Positions 14,472 to 22,003 of a stretch of 33,471 nucleotides of DNA are shown here, one piece after another; the first letter of the stretch is position 1; every line of letters starts with the position of its first letter. A model generated the notes under the pieces. It had not been told where the DNA came from. It saw only the letters and a program-made list of their open reading frames with translations, and searched no databases. This DNA is from Streptomyces sp. sk2.1 (GTDB lineage: Bacteria > Actinomycetota > Actinomycetes > Streptomycetales > Streptomycetaceae): the NCBI RefSeq assembly GCF_008120935.1, contig NZ_RDBO01000012.1:12061-45531 (forward strand), written 5' to 3'. The translations under genes were made by a program, and so were the position numbers.

Positions 14472-15635
14472 GTGCGCGAGCAGGCATGGCAGAGGGTTCG
14501 TTCTTCCGGGCAGCGGCGGGGCCGCCGGCGCGGAGCCGCGGCCGCAATGGTCGTGGGCGTCTTGACGGTGGGTGTACTGGCATCGCCCGCGGCGTCCGCC
14601 GCCCCCGGGCCGGACACCGTCCAGCAGGGCCTGAACGCGCTGCTGCACTCCGATGGCCTGCCCGCCGCGCTGGCGAGCGTCACGGACCGTGCGGGGCATA
14701 CCGGTACGTACACCGCAGGAGTCGGTGATCTGGCCACCGGCTCGAAGGTGCCCAGGGACGGGCAGGTGCGGATCGGCAGCAACACCAAGACGTTCACCGC
14801 GGTGGTCGTGCTGCAACTGGTCGGCGAAGGGAAGATCCGCCTCGACGCACCGGTCGACGCCTATCTGCCGGGGCTGGTACGCGGGGAGGGCATCGACGGA
14901 CGCCGCATCACTGTTCGTCAGCTCCTCCAGCACACCAGCGGACTCCCCAATTACAGCAACTACCTCGGCGACGACGTCCGGTACTTCGCCCCCCGCGAGC
15001 TTCTCGGCATCGCTCTCCAGCACAAGGCCGACTTCGACCCCGGGGAGGGCTGGAAGTACAGCAACACGAACTACGTGCTGGCCGGGCTGATCGTCGAGAA
15101 GGTCACCCGCCACACTCTCGCCAGTGAGATGGACCGGCGCATCATCAAGCGCATCGGTCTGCACCACACCTACTTCCCGGCCCCGGGCGACGCCACCATC
15201 CGTGAGGCCCATCCCAAGGGCTACTACCGGGTTTCGGCCGACGCGCCGTTGGTCGATGTCACGGAGATCGACCCCTCCTGGGGGTGGGCCGCAGGTCAGT
15301 TGGTCTCCACCGACTCCGATCTCAGCCGTTTCTTCACCGCGCTCCTGTCCGGCGACCTCCTCCAGGAAGCCCAGCTCACCCAGATGCGCACCGGAACCCA
15401 ACCCGCCGACGCCACTTTCGGCCCCGGCGCACGCTACGGACTGGGGCTCGTGAGCAAACCACTGCCGTGCGGCGGCCTCTACTGGGGCCATGGCGGCAGC
15501 TTCCCGGGATACGAGACCAGGGGAGGCGCCACCGACGACGGCCGCGCCGCCAACGTCGCAGTGACCATGCAGTTGTCCGACGAGGCGGCCAGGAAGCGTG
15601 TCGACCACGTCGTGAACAGGGCCCTGTGCCGCTGA
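14472..15635 (+). CDS. Secreted serine hydrolase, class C beta-lactamase/DD-peptidase fold
   Basis: The start is GTG 14472, with AGGAG eight bases upstream; the longer TTG start at 14454 would place the ribosome site inside the gene. The 387-residue product has a twin-basic, Ala-rich signal peptide (RRGRRRGAAAAMVVGVLTVG, cleavage after about ASAA). Active-site motifs are all visible: Ser103-x-x-Lys106 (GSNTKTF), Tyr196-Ser-Asn198 (KYSNTNY) and His340-Gly-Gly (WGHGGSFPGY), plus the usual LLQHTSGLPNY. This fold includes the Streptomyces R61 D-alanyl-D-alanine carboxypeptidase, class C beta-lactamases and esterases. Sequence alone does not separate them, though the R61-like YSN and HGG favour a DD-peptidase or related enzyme acting outside the membrane. 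Confidence 0.92.
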   Translation: MREQAWQRVRSSGQRRGRRRGAAAAMVVGVLTVGVLASPAASAAPGPDTVQQGLNALLHSDGLPAALASVTDRAGHTGTYTAGVGDLATGSKVPRDGQVRIGSNTKTFTAVVVLQLVGEGKIRLDAPVDAYLPGLVRGEGIDGRRITVRQLLQHTSGLPNYSNYLGDDVRYFAPRELLGIALQHKADFDPGEGWKYSNTNYVLAGLIVEKVTRHTLASEMDRRIIKRIGLHHTYFPAPGDATIREAHPKGYYRVSADAPLVDVTEIDPSWGWAAGQLVSTDSDLSRFFTALLSGDLLQEAQLTQMRTGTQPADATFGPGARYGLGLVSKPLPCGGLYWGHGGSFPGYETRGGATDDGRAANVAVTMQLSDEAARKRVDHVVNRALCR

Positions 15636-15965
15636 GCCATGCCTGACACGCTCCTGCGGCCACGCCTGACAGCGATCCGCCCGCACCGGCCCGGGGGCGC
15701 TCCCCGGCATCTCGTAATGCCCACCATGCGCGCACCGGCGGCGGCCGGTGCGCGGGCCGGTGCGCGTGCGCGCCAACGGCCTACACCGGCGTGATCGCAG
15801 GATCGCAGGACGGGCAATGCCGCACTGTCCCTACGGGGCACGGGCACCGGCGCGCGGCCCCGCCGACGCGCGAGAGGGACTTGCCAGCCACCGAACAACG
15901 TCCGCTTCGCCGACAAGCGGATCGCCGATCTAAAGGCCCAGTTCGTCGAACGCGAACCATCCTGA
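15636..15965 (+). other. Gap with a possible 3' gene remnant
   Basis: No intact gene lies here. The last part reads in one frame as NNVRFADKRIADLKAQFVER followed by EPS and a stop at 15963-15965, directly before the strong hairpin at 15968. This looks like the charged, helical tail of a lost + strand gene that once shared that terminator with the cold-shock gene. No start or longer homologous stretch is visible. Confidence 0.3.
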
Positions 15966-15967
15966 CG

Positions 15968-16006
15968 CGTCGGGCGGCCAGCGCCACAGGCGCCGGCCGC
16001 CCGACG
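15968..16006. terminator. Strong hairpin terminator beyond the cold-shock gene
   Basis: CGTCGGGCGGCC at 15968-15979 pairs perfectly with GGCCGCCCGACG at 15995-16006. The loop can form an inner CGCC/GGCG stem. It starts three bases past the stop of the - strand cold-shock gene. Confidence 0.8.
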
Positions 16007-16009
16007 TTC

Positions 16010-16198
16010 CTAGATCGGGACGACGTTGGCTGCGGCCGGGCCCTTCCGACCGTCCTGGATCTCGAACTCAACGTTCTGGCCCGCGACGAGGGTCTTGGAG
16101 CCGTTGCCCTGGATTGCACTGAAGTGCACGACGACGTCCTCGCTGCCGTCTACAGGCGTGATGAATCCGAACCCCCTCGACTCGTTGAACCACTTCAC
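16010..16198 (-). CDS. Cold-shock protein, E. coli CspC-like, 5'-truncated
   Basis: The readable product is 62 residues from GTG 16198-16196: [20 protein letters not shown], then [20 protein letters not shown] and [20 protein letters not shown], ending PI. It is a single cold-shock (OB-fold) domain with RNP1 (RGFGFI) and RNP2 (VVVHF), binding single-stranded RNA or DNA. The upstream codons still read SVKGQ in frame, matching the [10 protein letters not shown] start I recall for E. coli CspC, but there is no start codon before the GTG. The first seven or so residues, including part of strand 1, therefore seem lost. Divergent IS630 sequence begins 86 bases away. It is closer by eye to enterobacterial CspC/CspE than to usual Streptomyces cold-shock proteins. 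Function may be impaired. Confidence 0.75.
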   Translation of the reverse strand: MKWFNESRGFGFITPVDGSEDVVVHFSAIQGNGSKTLVAGQNVEFEIQDGRKGPAAANVVPI

Positions 16199-16284
16199 CT
16201 GGCCCTTTACTGACTTCGGCTCGTCAGGGTGAACTTTCCCGAAGTCCCTGATGGGCTTGGTGTGGTGGCTGTATTCGATGGTGT

Positions 16285-16503
16285 GTGAGGTATTCGGATG
16301 GGGGCGGGCTGACCGTTGCGGGACGGGTGCGTCGGGAGTCGGTGCGGATGCAGGCGGCCGAGCTGTTCGAGCAGGAGGTCAAGCCGCCGGAAGTGGCACG
16401 GCGTCTGCGGGTGAGTCTGAAGTCGGCTTATCAGTGGCACCAGTTGTGGCGCGAGGGCGGGGTCGGGGCGCTGGCGTCACGCGGTCCGAGTGGGTCGCGG
16501 TGT
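16285..16503 (+). pseudogene. IS630-family transposase, N-terminal remnant
   Basis: From GTG 16285 the frame reads [20 protein letters not shown], then [20 protein letters not shown] and VSLKSAYQWHQLWREGGVGA, ending LASRGPSGSRC. This is the winged helix-turn-helix N-terminus typical of Streptomyces IS630-type transposases. After about residue 73 the similarity stops and unrelated sequence follows (GWVCTRPPIPLKG, then stop at 16563). The DDE catalytic domain is missing, so the element is dead. Its left end should lie between 16205 and 16285, next to the damaged start of the cold-shock gene. Confidence 0.7.
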
Positions 16504-16587
16504 GGGTGGGTATGTACCCGTCCACCCATTCCTCTGAAAGGGCGCTCGGACTCCGGGGCTTGAGCTCCGGGGGGCGATCGAGGGGTG

Positions 16588-16929
16588 TCAGGTGAAGGGC
16601 AGCGGGTCGGGCAGCAGCCAGGTCGCCGAAGCCATCCCGCCGGCGCAGACCGTCGCCCAGCCCGCCCGGGCCCGTCCGGAAAGGCTCCGGGCCGCGTGCC
16701 CGGCCTCGGAGGCGAGGATCACCCCGAACATGAGCGTCAGGGACAGGTCGCCCCAGGTGATGCCGGGCCGGCCGATGACGAGCCATCCCGCCGCGCACGC
16801 TCCCAGCCCGGCGGCCATGTAGGACCAGTCCGTGGCCCTGGCGGGGGCGGACGGTGTGCGCCTGCGGTGCGTCAGGATCAGCGCGATCTCCGCGAGGGCC
16901 GCCGCTATGGCAATCAATCGGTGCTCCAT
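16588..16929 (-). CDS. Small four-helix membrane protein, unknown function
   Basis: The 113-residue product has four predicted membrane helices: MEHRLIAIAAALAEIALILT (1-20), WSYMAAGLGACAAGWLVIG (about 35-53), DLSLTLMFGVILASEAGHA (about 61-79) and WATVCAGGMASATWLLP (about 91-107). Short basic loops lie between them (HRRRTPSAP, RSLSGRARAG). The hydrophobic pattern and codon composition support a real gene, but the Shine-Dalgarno is weak and distant. I do not recognise the family. It is monocistronic as far as can be seen, between the IS630 remnant and the ferredoxin-P450 operon. Confidence 0.55.
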   Translation of the reverse strand: MEHRLIAIAAALAEIALILTHRRRTPSAPARATDWSYMAAGLGACAAGWLVIGRPGITWGDLSLTLMFGVILASEAGHAARSLSGRARAGWATVCAGGMASATWLLPDPLPFT

Positions 16930-17147
16930 GCCGGAACGTGCGGGCCTTCCTGTGGCCGCAAATGATCGTCCGGTGCCGTCATGGAAGCACGGATTGTGCG
17001 ATATCGGCTAATTCTTGGCTTGGGGTGATCTGTGGAGGTATTGGCCGGTGCGACGGACGTGCCGGAAGGGGAGAGGGGGAGCCCGGTTCCGTTCCGGCAC
17101 GTCCGGTGGCGGCTCAGTCGCGGCGGGGGAGCGGCGACGCGGGGGCC

Positions 17148-17366
17148 TCAGTCGCGGCGGGGGCCGATGACGGTGGCGCCGTCGTGCACGGTGATCGCCA
17201 GGGCCGGGCAGATGTCGGAGGCGTCCAGGACCCGTTCGTCCGGCTGGATCCCGTCGGCCCGTGCCCGTGCGCGCTCGCCGTCCAGGGCGAACACCTCGGG
17301 GACGGTTCCCGCGCACATGCCCGATCCCTGGCACAGCTCCCGGTCGACGCGTACGTTCCAGCTCAT
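17148..17366 (-). CDS. 3Fe-4S ferredoxin partner of the P450
   Basis: The 72-residue product is the usual length for the small ferredoxins that feed electrons to Streptomyces P450s. The cluster ligands are Cys12, Cys18 and Cys53 (ELCQGSGMC, then SDICPALAI); position 15, which would be the fourth Cys in a 4Fe-4S protein, is Ser, so a 3Fe-4S cluster is expected. It starts seven bases after the P450 stop and is surely co-transcribed, supplying electrons from a ferredoxin reductase encoded elsewhere. It is soluble and cytosolic. Confidence 0.92.
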   Translation of the reverse strand: MSWNVRVDRELCQGSGMCAGTVPEVFALDGERARARADGIQPDERVLDASDICPALAITVHDGATVIGPRRD

Positions 17367-17373
17367 CGCCGTC

Positions 17374-18564
17374 TCACCACCCGATCGGCATGACGCGCGG
17401 CCCGCGCACCAGCATCTCGGACTTCCACGTCACGTCGGCGGCCACGTGCAGGCCGGGGAAGCGGGTGATGAGCGCGGACAGTGCCTCCTGGAGTTCCAGC
17501 CGGGCCAGCGGGGCGCCCAGGCAGTGGTGGACGCCGTGGCCGAAGCCGAGGTGCTGGTTGCCCTCGCGGGCGATGTCGAGCACGCCCGGGGCCGTGAACC
17601 GCAGCGCGTCGCGGTTGGCCGCGCCGACTGCGACCAGGACCGGGGTGCCCGCCCGGACGAGGGTCCCGCCCACCTCGACGTCCTCGACGGCGTAACGGGG
17701 CTGACCCGCACCGCTGCCCAGCGGTACGAAGCGCAGCAGCTCCTCCACCGCGTTCGGGACGAGTCCGGGTTCGGCCCTGAGCCGGGCCAGCTGCTCCGGG
17801 TGGTCGAGCAGGGTGAGCACGAAGTTGGGGATCTGGGAGGCGGTGGTCTCGTGCCCCGCCACCAGGATGCCGACGCACAGGTCGACGAGTTCGAGCTCGG
17901 AGAGCCGGTCGCCGCCGTCGCGGGCCTCGATCAGGGCCGTCATCAGGTCGTCCTGCGGCGCGCGGCGGTGCTGCTCGATCAACCCGGCCATGTAGGCGCG
18001 CAGTTCGTCGCGGCTGGCCTCGAACTCCTCCGCCGTGAGGGAACTGGTCGAGAGCGCGTCGTCGCTCCACTTGCGGAAGAGCGGCCGGTCCTCGGCGGGC
18101 ACGCCCAGCATCCGGCAGATCACGGCCACCGGCAGCGGCAGCGCGAACAGGTCCACCAGGTCCGCCGGCTGCCCGGCCGCCTCCATGTCGTCGAGGAGAC
18201 TCGCGGTCAGCTCCCGCACCTGGGGGCGCAGCTTCTCGACCTGCCGGACCGTGAACGCCTTGGCGACCAGGGAGCGCAGCCGGGTGTGGTCCGGCGGGTC
18301 CATGCCGAGGATGCCGCCGTCGCGCCGGCCCTCGGACTGCCGGGGCTCGTCGTGCGAGGCGGCGAGGGCCCGGCTGAAGCGCTGGTCGCCGAGGACGAGC
18401 CGGGCGTCGGCGTAGCGGGTGACGAGCCAGGCCGGTTCGCCGTACGGCATCTGGACCCGTAACAGTCCCCGCCGGTCGCGTACGCGCTCGTACTCCTCGG
18501 CGAGCCCGAGTCCTTCGGCGGTGTTGAAGGGGTAGGCGAGGGGTGTGGCATCTGCTGTGGTCAC
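17374..18564 (-). CDS. Cytochrome P450
   Basis: The start is GTG 18564-18562 with GGGAGG six bases upstream. The 396-residue product is a normal-length soluble bacterial P450. Key motifs are ILGMDPPDHTRLRSLVAKAF (C-helix), the I-helix oxygen-activation motif VAGHETTAS, the K-helix ExxR in VEELLRFVP, and the heme loop FGHGVHHCLGAPLARLE with the thiolate ligand Cys348. The sequence falls by eye among the CYP105/CYP107-like actinobacterial families; the substrate is unknown. It probably hydroxylates a small hydrophobic molecule or xenobiotic. The divergent TetR gene and the palindrome at 18652-18669 indicate inducible control. Confidence 0.95.
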   Translation of the reverse strand: MTTADATPLAYPFNTAEGLGLAEEYERVRDRRGLLRVQMPYGEPAWLVTRYADARLVLGDQRFSRALAASHDEPRQSEGRRDGGILGMDPPDHTRLRSLVAKAFTVRQVEKLRPQVRELTASLLDDMEAAGQPADLVDLFALPLPVAVICRMLGVPAEDRPLFRKWSDDALSTSSLTAEEFEASRDELRAYMAGLIEQHRRAPQDDLMTALIEARDGGDRLSELELVDLCVGILVAGHETTASQIPNFVLTLLDHPEQLARLRAEPGLVPNAVEELLRFVPLGSGAGQPRYAVEDVEVGGTLVRAGTPVLVAVGAANRDALRFTAPGVLDIAREGNQHLGFGHGVHHCLGAPLARLELQEALSALITRFPGLHVAADVTWKSEMLVRGPRVMPIGW

Positions 18565-18585
18565 TGCGGGCCTCCCGTGGATGAA

Positions 18586-18669
18586 CAGGCGTGCAGGCGG
18601 CTGTGTGAACAGCCGTGCAAGCAGTCGTGCGGATGGTCGTGCGAACGGCTATGTAAGCAGCTGCTTACA
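18586..18669. repeat. Seven degenerate 12-nt tandem units ending in the TetR operator
   Basis: The leader between the P450 start and the operator can be cut without gaps into seven 12-base units beginning at 18586, 18598, 18610, 18622, 18634, 18646 and 18658. Examples are CAGGCGTGCAGG, CAGCCGTGCAAG, CAGTCGTGCGGA and CGGCTATGTAAG; the approximate consensus is CRGYCGTGCGAA. The last two units form most of the 18-bp palindrome. Confidence 0.7.
18652..18669. promoter_or_regulatory. Perfect 18-bp palindrome, probable TetR operator
   Basis: TGTAAGCAGCTGCTTACA reads the same on both strands. It lies 81 bases before the TetR ATG (18750) and 88 bases before the P450 start (18564). Length, symmetry and position between divergent genes are typical of the operator of a TetR-family autorepressor. 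Confidence 0.85.
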
Positions 18670-18749
18670 AACGTAGAAGCGATCCTTCCGGGCAGTCAAC
18701 GACGCTTTACGGCCGTTATCCTGACGGACCGTTCGAGAGGAAATCCGCC

Positions 18750-19394
18750 ATGACGCCCGCCCCCGCACCGCCGTCCGGAGAGCGTCGCCGGGATTCCGCG
18801 GCCACTCGGCGGCGGCTGCTGGAAGCCGCCCGGGATCTGTTCGCGGAGCGGGGCTACGAAGCGACGACGGTACGGGGCATCGCCGAGCGCGCCGGGGTGA
18901 ACCAGGCCCTGCTCTTCCGTTACTTCGGCTCGAAACAGGGTTTGCTCACGGAAGTCGTCGCGCGGGGAGGGCTCGAACAGTTGCGCGCGACCCCGTCCGA
19001 GGAGCTCTTCGAGACGGCCCTGCGCTCGATACTGACCCGCAGCGCGGGCGGTGCGGAGGACCGTTCCCTGGAGGTCTACCTGCGTTCCGTGGGCCGGGGC
19101 GACGAGGCGGCCGGAACCCTGCGGGAGCTGGGCGAGGAGTACCAGAGCGCCCTGGCCGGGCTGTCCGGTACCGAGGACGGCGCCCTGCGCGCGGACCTCG
19201 CCATGGCCTGGCTGCTCGGCATCGGCCTGATGCGGACGGTCGTCGCCCGCGAGCCGCTCGCCGGTGCCGATCCGGACGACGTCTGCCGACTCGTGCTCGG
19301 CACGCTCGACCACCTCTGGTCCGCGCCCGCGCCCGCGCCCGAGGACGGGGAAAGGGACAGGGAAAGGGGCAAGGACAAGGGCGGTACGGCGTGA
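18750..19394 (+). CDS. TetR-family transcriptional regulator
   Basis: The 214-residue product starts at an ATG with GAGAGGA upstream. The N-terminal HTH domain is clear (ATRRRLLEAARDLFAERGYE, then ATTVRGIAERAGVNQALLFR and YFGSKQGLL, about residues 19-66). The C-terminal ligand-binding domain is helical (LRADLAMAWLLGIGLMRTVV). The final 25 residues are a low-complexity charged tail (PAPAPEDGERDRERGKDKGG). It probably represses both itself and the divergent P450-ferredoxin operon by binding the 18-bp palindrome, and lets go on binding a small molecule related to the P450's substrate. That regulatory link is inferred from layout. Confidence 0.92.
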   Translation: MTPAPAPPSGERRRDSAATRRRLLEAARDLFAERGYEATTVRGIAERAGVNQALLFRYFGSKQGLLTEVVARGGLEQLRATPSEELFETALRSILTRSAGGAEDRSLEVYLRSVGRGDEAAGTLRELGEEYQSALAGLSGTEDGALRADLAMAWLLGIGLMRTVVAREPLAGADPDDVCRLVLGTLDHLWSAPAPAPEDGERDRERGKDKGGTA

Positions 19395-19395
19395 C

Positions 19396-19434
19396 GGACG
19401 GTTGACCGGTCGGGCGGGCGGACGGTTGACCGGT
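19396..19434. repeat. 15-bp direct repeat after the TetR gene
   Basis: GGACGGTTGACCGGT occurs at 19396-19410 and 19420-19434, with similar CGGGCGG sequence after each copy. It lies between the TetR stop and the terminator at 19489, with no coding role evident. Confidence 0.6.
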
Positions 19435-19488
19435 TGGCCGGGCGGGCGGTCGGGGCTCAAGCGGACCCGGTGCAACGGGAAACGGGAA

Positions 19489-19519
19489 GGGGCGGCCCGG
19501 CTCAGTGCCGTGCCGCCCC
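19489..19519. terminator. Shared terminator between TetR and adenosine deaminase genes
   Basis: GGGGCGGC at 19489-19496 pairs with GCCGCCCC at 19512-19519. The loop can form a further GGC/GCC stem. It lies between the convergent stops at 19394 and 19545. Confidence 0.75.
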
Positions 19520-19544
19520 GTGACTCCGATGGGTTTCGCCCCGC

Positions 19545-21155
19545 TCAGCGGTGGTTGCGCTCGAAGGCGGCGAAGGCCACCTCCTGGCGCCACTCGGCCG
19601 CCGCCTTCGGGTTCTCCGCGAGGTAGTGGGCGCAACGCGGGCTCGGGCGGTTGTCGCCGGGGCGGCTGCCCTGGCAGACGGGGACCGGGCGGTAGTCGGA
19701 CCGGGCGCGGTCGGCGGTCCACAGGCTGCGGCCGTCGTTGAACGCGTACTCCAGGGAGGCGCGGGCCAGGTCCTTCAGCTCGGTGTAGGCCAGGTCGTAC
19801 GTCCGGGCCGCGTACCGGTACTCATGGCTGATGTCGATCCGCGAGACCCCCGGGTCGTCGGTGGCCAGGACCACCGGGACGCCGTAGCTGCGGTAGGCGT
19901 TGAACGGGTGGTCGTCACCCGAGATGCCGAGGATCTGCTTGTTGCTGCTGAACGGCACCTCGACCGCGATGTCGCGCCGCGCCATAGTCCGCGCGAGCTG
20001 CCGCCAGTTGTCCTCGTGGACCAGGTCCACGCCGTGCCCGATGCGTTCGGCCCCGGCGACGAGGACGGCCTCGCGGATGTGGAAGGTCAGGTCCTCCGGC
20101 TTGACGAGGCCGGGCGCCAGCTCACCGGCGTGCAGGGTGAGGTGGGAGTCCGGGTACTGGCCGCGCAGGTACTTCAGCATCCGCATCTGGAGGCTGTAGT
20201 TGTCCAGCGAGCTCTGCCAGTCCTCGGGCTGGACGAGGTTGACCGCGACGAAGCGCGGGTCGCGCTCGGCCAGCCGCATGCCGACCGCCATCTGCGTGAA
20301 CACCCGGGCCGGGGTGCTGCCCCGGGACACCTGGGAGATCCACTTGACGGGCAGGCGGCAGCCCGGGGCGGGGCGGGGGGTGTCGCAGTGCGAGGCTTCC
20401 CGGAACTGCGCGTCCGTGTCGTCGGCCTCCTGGATGGCCTCCTCCACCACCCGGTCGAGCTTCCCGTCGGCCACGAGCTTGCGGTGGAGGGCCGCCAGGT
20501 CGGGGTCGTAACCCACCTGTGCGGCGAGTGCGTTCGCACTTTCCGACGCCGGCGTGACCAGCGTCTCCAGGTAGAACTGGTTGTTCTTGACGACGGTGTC
20601 GGCCACGTTCGCGAGCATCTTGCCGCGGGTGTACCAGGTCGCCATGCCGAACTTGTCGAACGTGTCGAAGAAGTGGTCGTGTCCGGACTCGCCCGGCGGG
20701 AAGTCCTGCATGGACCAGGCCCGGACGATCTGCTGCCGGAACGCGGCATCGGTCCGTGCGTCCGAGGCGGGCCGCTTGCCGGGTCCGCACGGCGGCGCGA
20801 CGGCCTTCATCGTCGCGTCGATGCACAGCCCCTGCTCGGCCGCGAGCTCGATCAGGTACTCCGTCGTGACGGCACCCGACAGGTGGTTGTGCAGGTCACC
20901 CCCCTTGGGCAGGGCGGCGAAGAACTCCTTCTGCCGCTCCGGCCTGTTCCGGAGCGAGTCGAGGTACGCGGAGGTCCTGCGCTCGGCCGGGGTCACCGGG
21001 CGGTGCGCGGTCTGCGCGGCGGGCCGCGGCGCGGGGTCCTCCGCCGGGGCGGCGGCGGCCGGGAGCGCCGGGAGGAGGGAGAGCGTGGCGAGTGCGGCGA
21101 GCCCGGCCGGGAGCAGTGACTTGGGGCGGCGTGTTGTCCGGAGTGTTGGAATCAC
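19545..21155 (-). CDS. Secreted adenosine deaminase (metal-dependent amidohydrolase family)
   Basis: The 536-residue product starts at GTG 21155-21153 and carries a signal peptide (residues 1-36, hydrophobic core LLPAGLAALATLSLLPALPA). The TIM-barrel metal centre is visible: His89 and His91 (GGDLHNHLSG), a His in TLHAGE with the catalytic Glu beside it, His in RIGHGVDL, and the Asp pair in LATDDPGVSR. Adenosine deaminases convert adenosine to inosine and ammonia. At over 500 residues with an extra N-terminal region and a disulfide-capable Cys content, it resembles secreted, longer deaminases (ADGF-like) rather than the cytosolic enzyme of about 340 residues. A role in scavenging external nucleosides is likely. 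No strong ribosome site precedes the start. Confidence 0.9.
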   Translation of the reverse strand: MIPTLRTTRRPKSLLPAGLAALATLSLLPALPAAAAPAEDPAPRPAAQTAHRPVTPAERRTSAYLDSLRNRPERQKEFFAALPKGGDLHNHLSGAVTTEYLIELAAEQGLCIDATMKAVAPPCGPGKRPASDARTDAAFRQQIVRAWSMQDFPPGESGHDHFFDTFDKFGMATWYTRGKMLANVADTVVKNNQFYLETLVTPASESANALAAQVGYDPDLAALHRKLVADGKLDRVVEEAIQEADDTDAQFREASHCDTPRPAPGCRLPVKWISQVSRGSTPARVFTQMAVGMRLAERDPRFVAVNLVQPEDWQSSLDNYSLQMRMLKYLRGQYPDSHLTLHAGELAPGLVKPEDLTFHIREAVLVAGAERIGHGVDLVHEDNWRQLARTMARRDIAVEVPFSSNKQILGISGDDHPFNAYRSYGVPVVLATDDPGVSRIDISHEYRYAARTYDLAYTELKDLARASLEYAFNDGRSLWTADRARSDYRPVPVCQGSRPGDNRPSPRCAHYLAENPKAAAEWRQEVAFAAFERNHR

Positions 21156-21290
21156 GGCCGAATGATCGCGTTCGGCGAAGAGGTTTCATGCCCGAACCAC
21201 ATATACGGGCCGGAACGTCCACTCGATCGAGTGGGCAGTGATCATGCGGAGCAATCGGTTGCCCGATGACTGCTAATGCCGCTGACTGCT

Positions 21291-21338
21291 GATGCCTGAT
21301 GCCTGATGCCTGATGCCTGATGCCTGATGCCTGATGCC
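21291..21338. repeat. Heptanucleotide tandem repeat (GATGCCT)
   Basis: Six exact GATGCCT units run from 21291 to 21332, followed by a partial GATGCC. Just upstream, TGACTGCT is repeated with AATGCC and GATGCC following each copy, as if the array grew from it. A 7-base unit shifts the reading frame with each change in copy number. It lies in the non-coding gap upstream of the deaminase gene, next to the XRE remnant. Confidence 0.9.
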
Positions 21339-21475
21339 GCGGCCCGGACCGTCCGCCCGCGGCTCGTGGCCGGTCGGTGCCGGCACATGGGACTGATGGA
21401 CCGGCGCCGCCCCTGTTGCGTCGGCCGGCGGGCCCGGTCCGTCCTCCCTCCTGGATCCCGCGGGTACCGGCCTCC

Positions 21476-21640
21476 AACCGGTCTCCGGCCAACCTCCAAC
21501 CGGCCGATGAAAGAGCCGCTCACGAGCAGTTCGAGCCCCGGCCGATCCTGCGAGAGGCACGCCTTTTCCCTGTGGTGACGGAGCCCGGCGCCGAGCAGGG
21601 CACATGGAGGGGAGGCGGGATCGAGTTTTGGGCCCGGCAT
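21476..21640 (-). pseudogene. XRE/DUF5753-type regulator, N-terminal remnant
   Basis: From ATG 21640-21638 the frame reads MPGPKLDPASPPCALLGAGL, then RHHREKACLSQDRPGLELLV and SGSFIGRLEVGRRP. This matches the start of Streptomyces XRE-family regulators with a C-terminal DUF5753 domain (LDPTASPRALLGAELRHARE, LSQEELGERLFVSGSFIGQL in the versions I recall). Similarity stops after about 55 residues, and the RERLFHRPVG-like continuation is in another frame, so a frameshift and a large deletion are likely. Functional relatives are over 250 residues long. Regulators of this type often sit beside small genes like those at 21755-22226. Confidence 0.6.
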
Positions 21641-21754
21641 GACAACTCCCTGTGACACATGTGCGGTTGCCGGGACTGCGCCTCTTCCGGGCTTTCATCG
21701 CGTTGGACACGCTGGGTATGCATTCCCATTACTCAGAGTGGAAAGGAGTGGATC

Positions 21755-22003
21755 ATGGTGATGATCGAACGCCGCAAGGCGACGGAGAGCAGAGTGCGGG
21801 CGGCGGAGGACGCGGTGGCGCGGCTGAAGGAGAGTTTCTCGGGGGTCGGGATCACCTTGCCCTCGTTGCGGATCGATCCGGTGACCTGCGCGGGGACCGA
21901 GCCGGAGGCGCCGTTGGTGGATCTCGGGCGATGCAATCTCGATACGGCGCTGCGGCTGAGCGCGGTGCTGGAGGCGCAGGAACCGGTCGGTCATGAGCGG
22001 TGA
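21755..22003 (+). CDS. Small conserved Streptomyces protein, unknown function
   Basis: The start is ATG 21755, with AAAGGAG about eight bases upstream. The 82-residue product has a charged coiled helix (MIERRKATESRVRAAEDAVA, then RLKESFSGVG), then ITLPSLRIDPVTCAGTEPEA and PLVDLGRCNLDTALRLSAVL. I recall near-identical arrangements (ITLPSL-DPV, PLV-LGRC--DTA--L) in many Streptomyces next to XRE/DUF5753 regulators, but no function is assigned. The ending LGRCNLDTALRLSAVLEA resembles a cap helix. It leads an apparent operon with the next two genes. Confidence 0.7.
   Translation: MVMIERRKATESRVRAAEDAVARLKESFSGVGITLPSLRIDPVTCAGTEPEAPLVDLGRCNLDTALRLSAVLEAQEPVGHER

Noticed and set aside
9213..15672. 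GGCCACGCCTGACAG at 9213-9227 and 15658-15672 as borders of a 6.4-kb inserted block
   Set aside because: A 15-base match pair is close to chance expectation in 33 kb of GC-rich DNA, and no recombinase or inverted ends support an element.
21242..21338. The heptanucleotide array as a CRISPR-like or protein-coding repeat
   Set aside because: Units are 7 bases with no spacers, and frames across it give only cycling nonsense peptides with no start signal.
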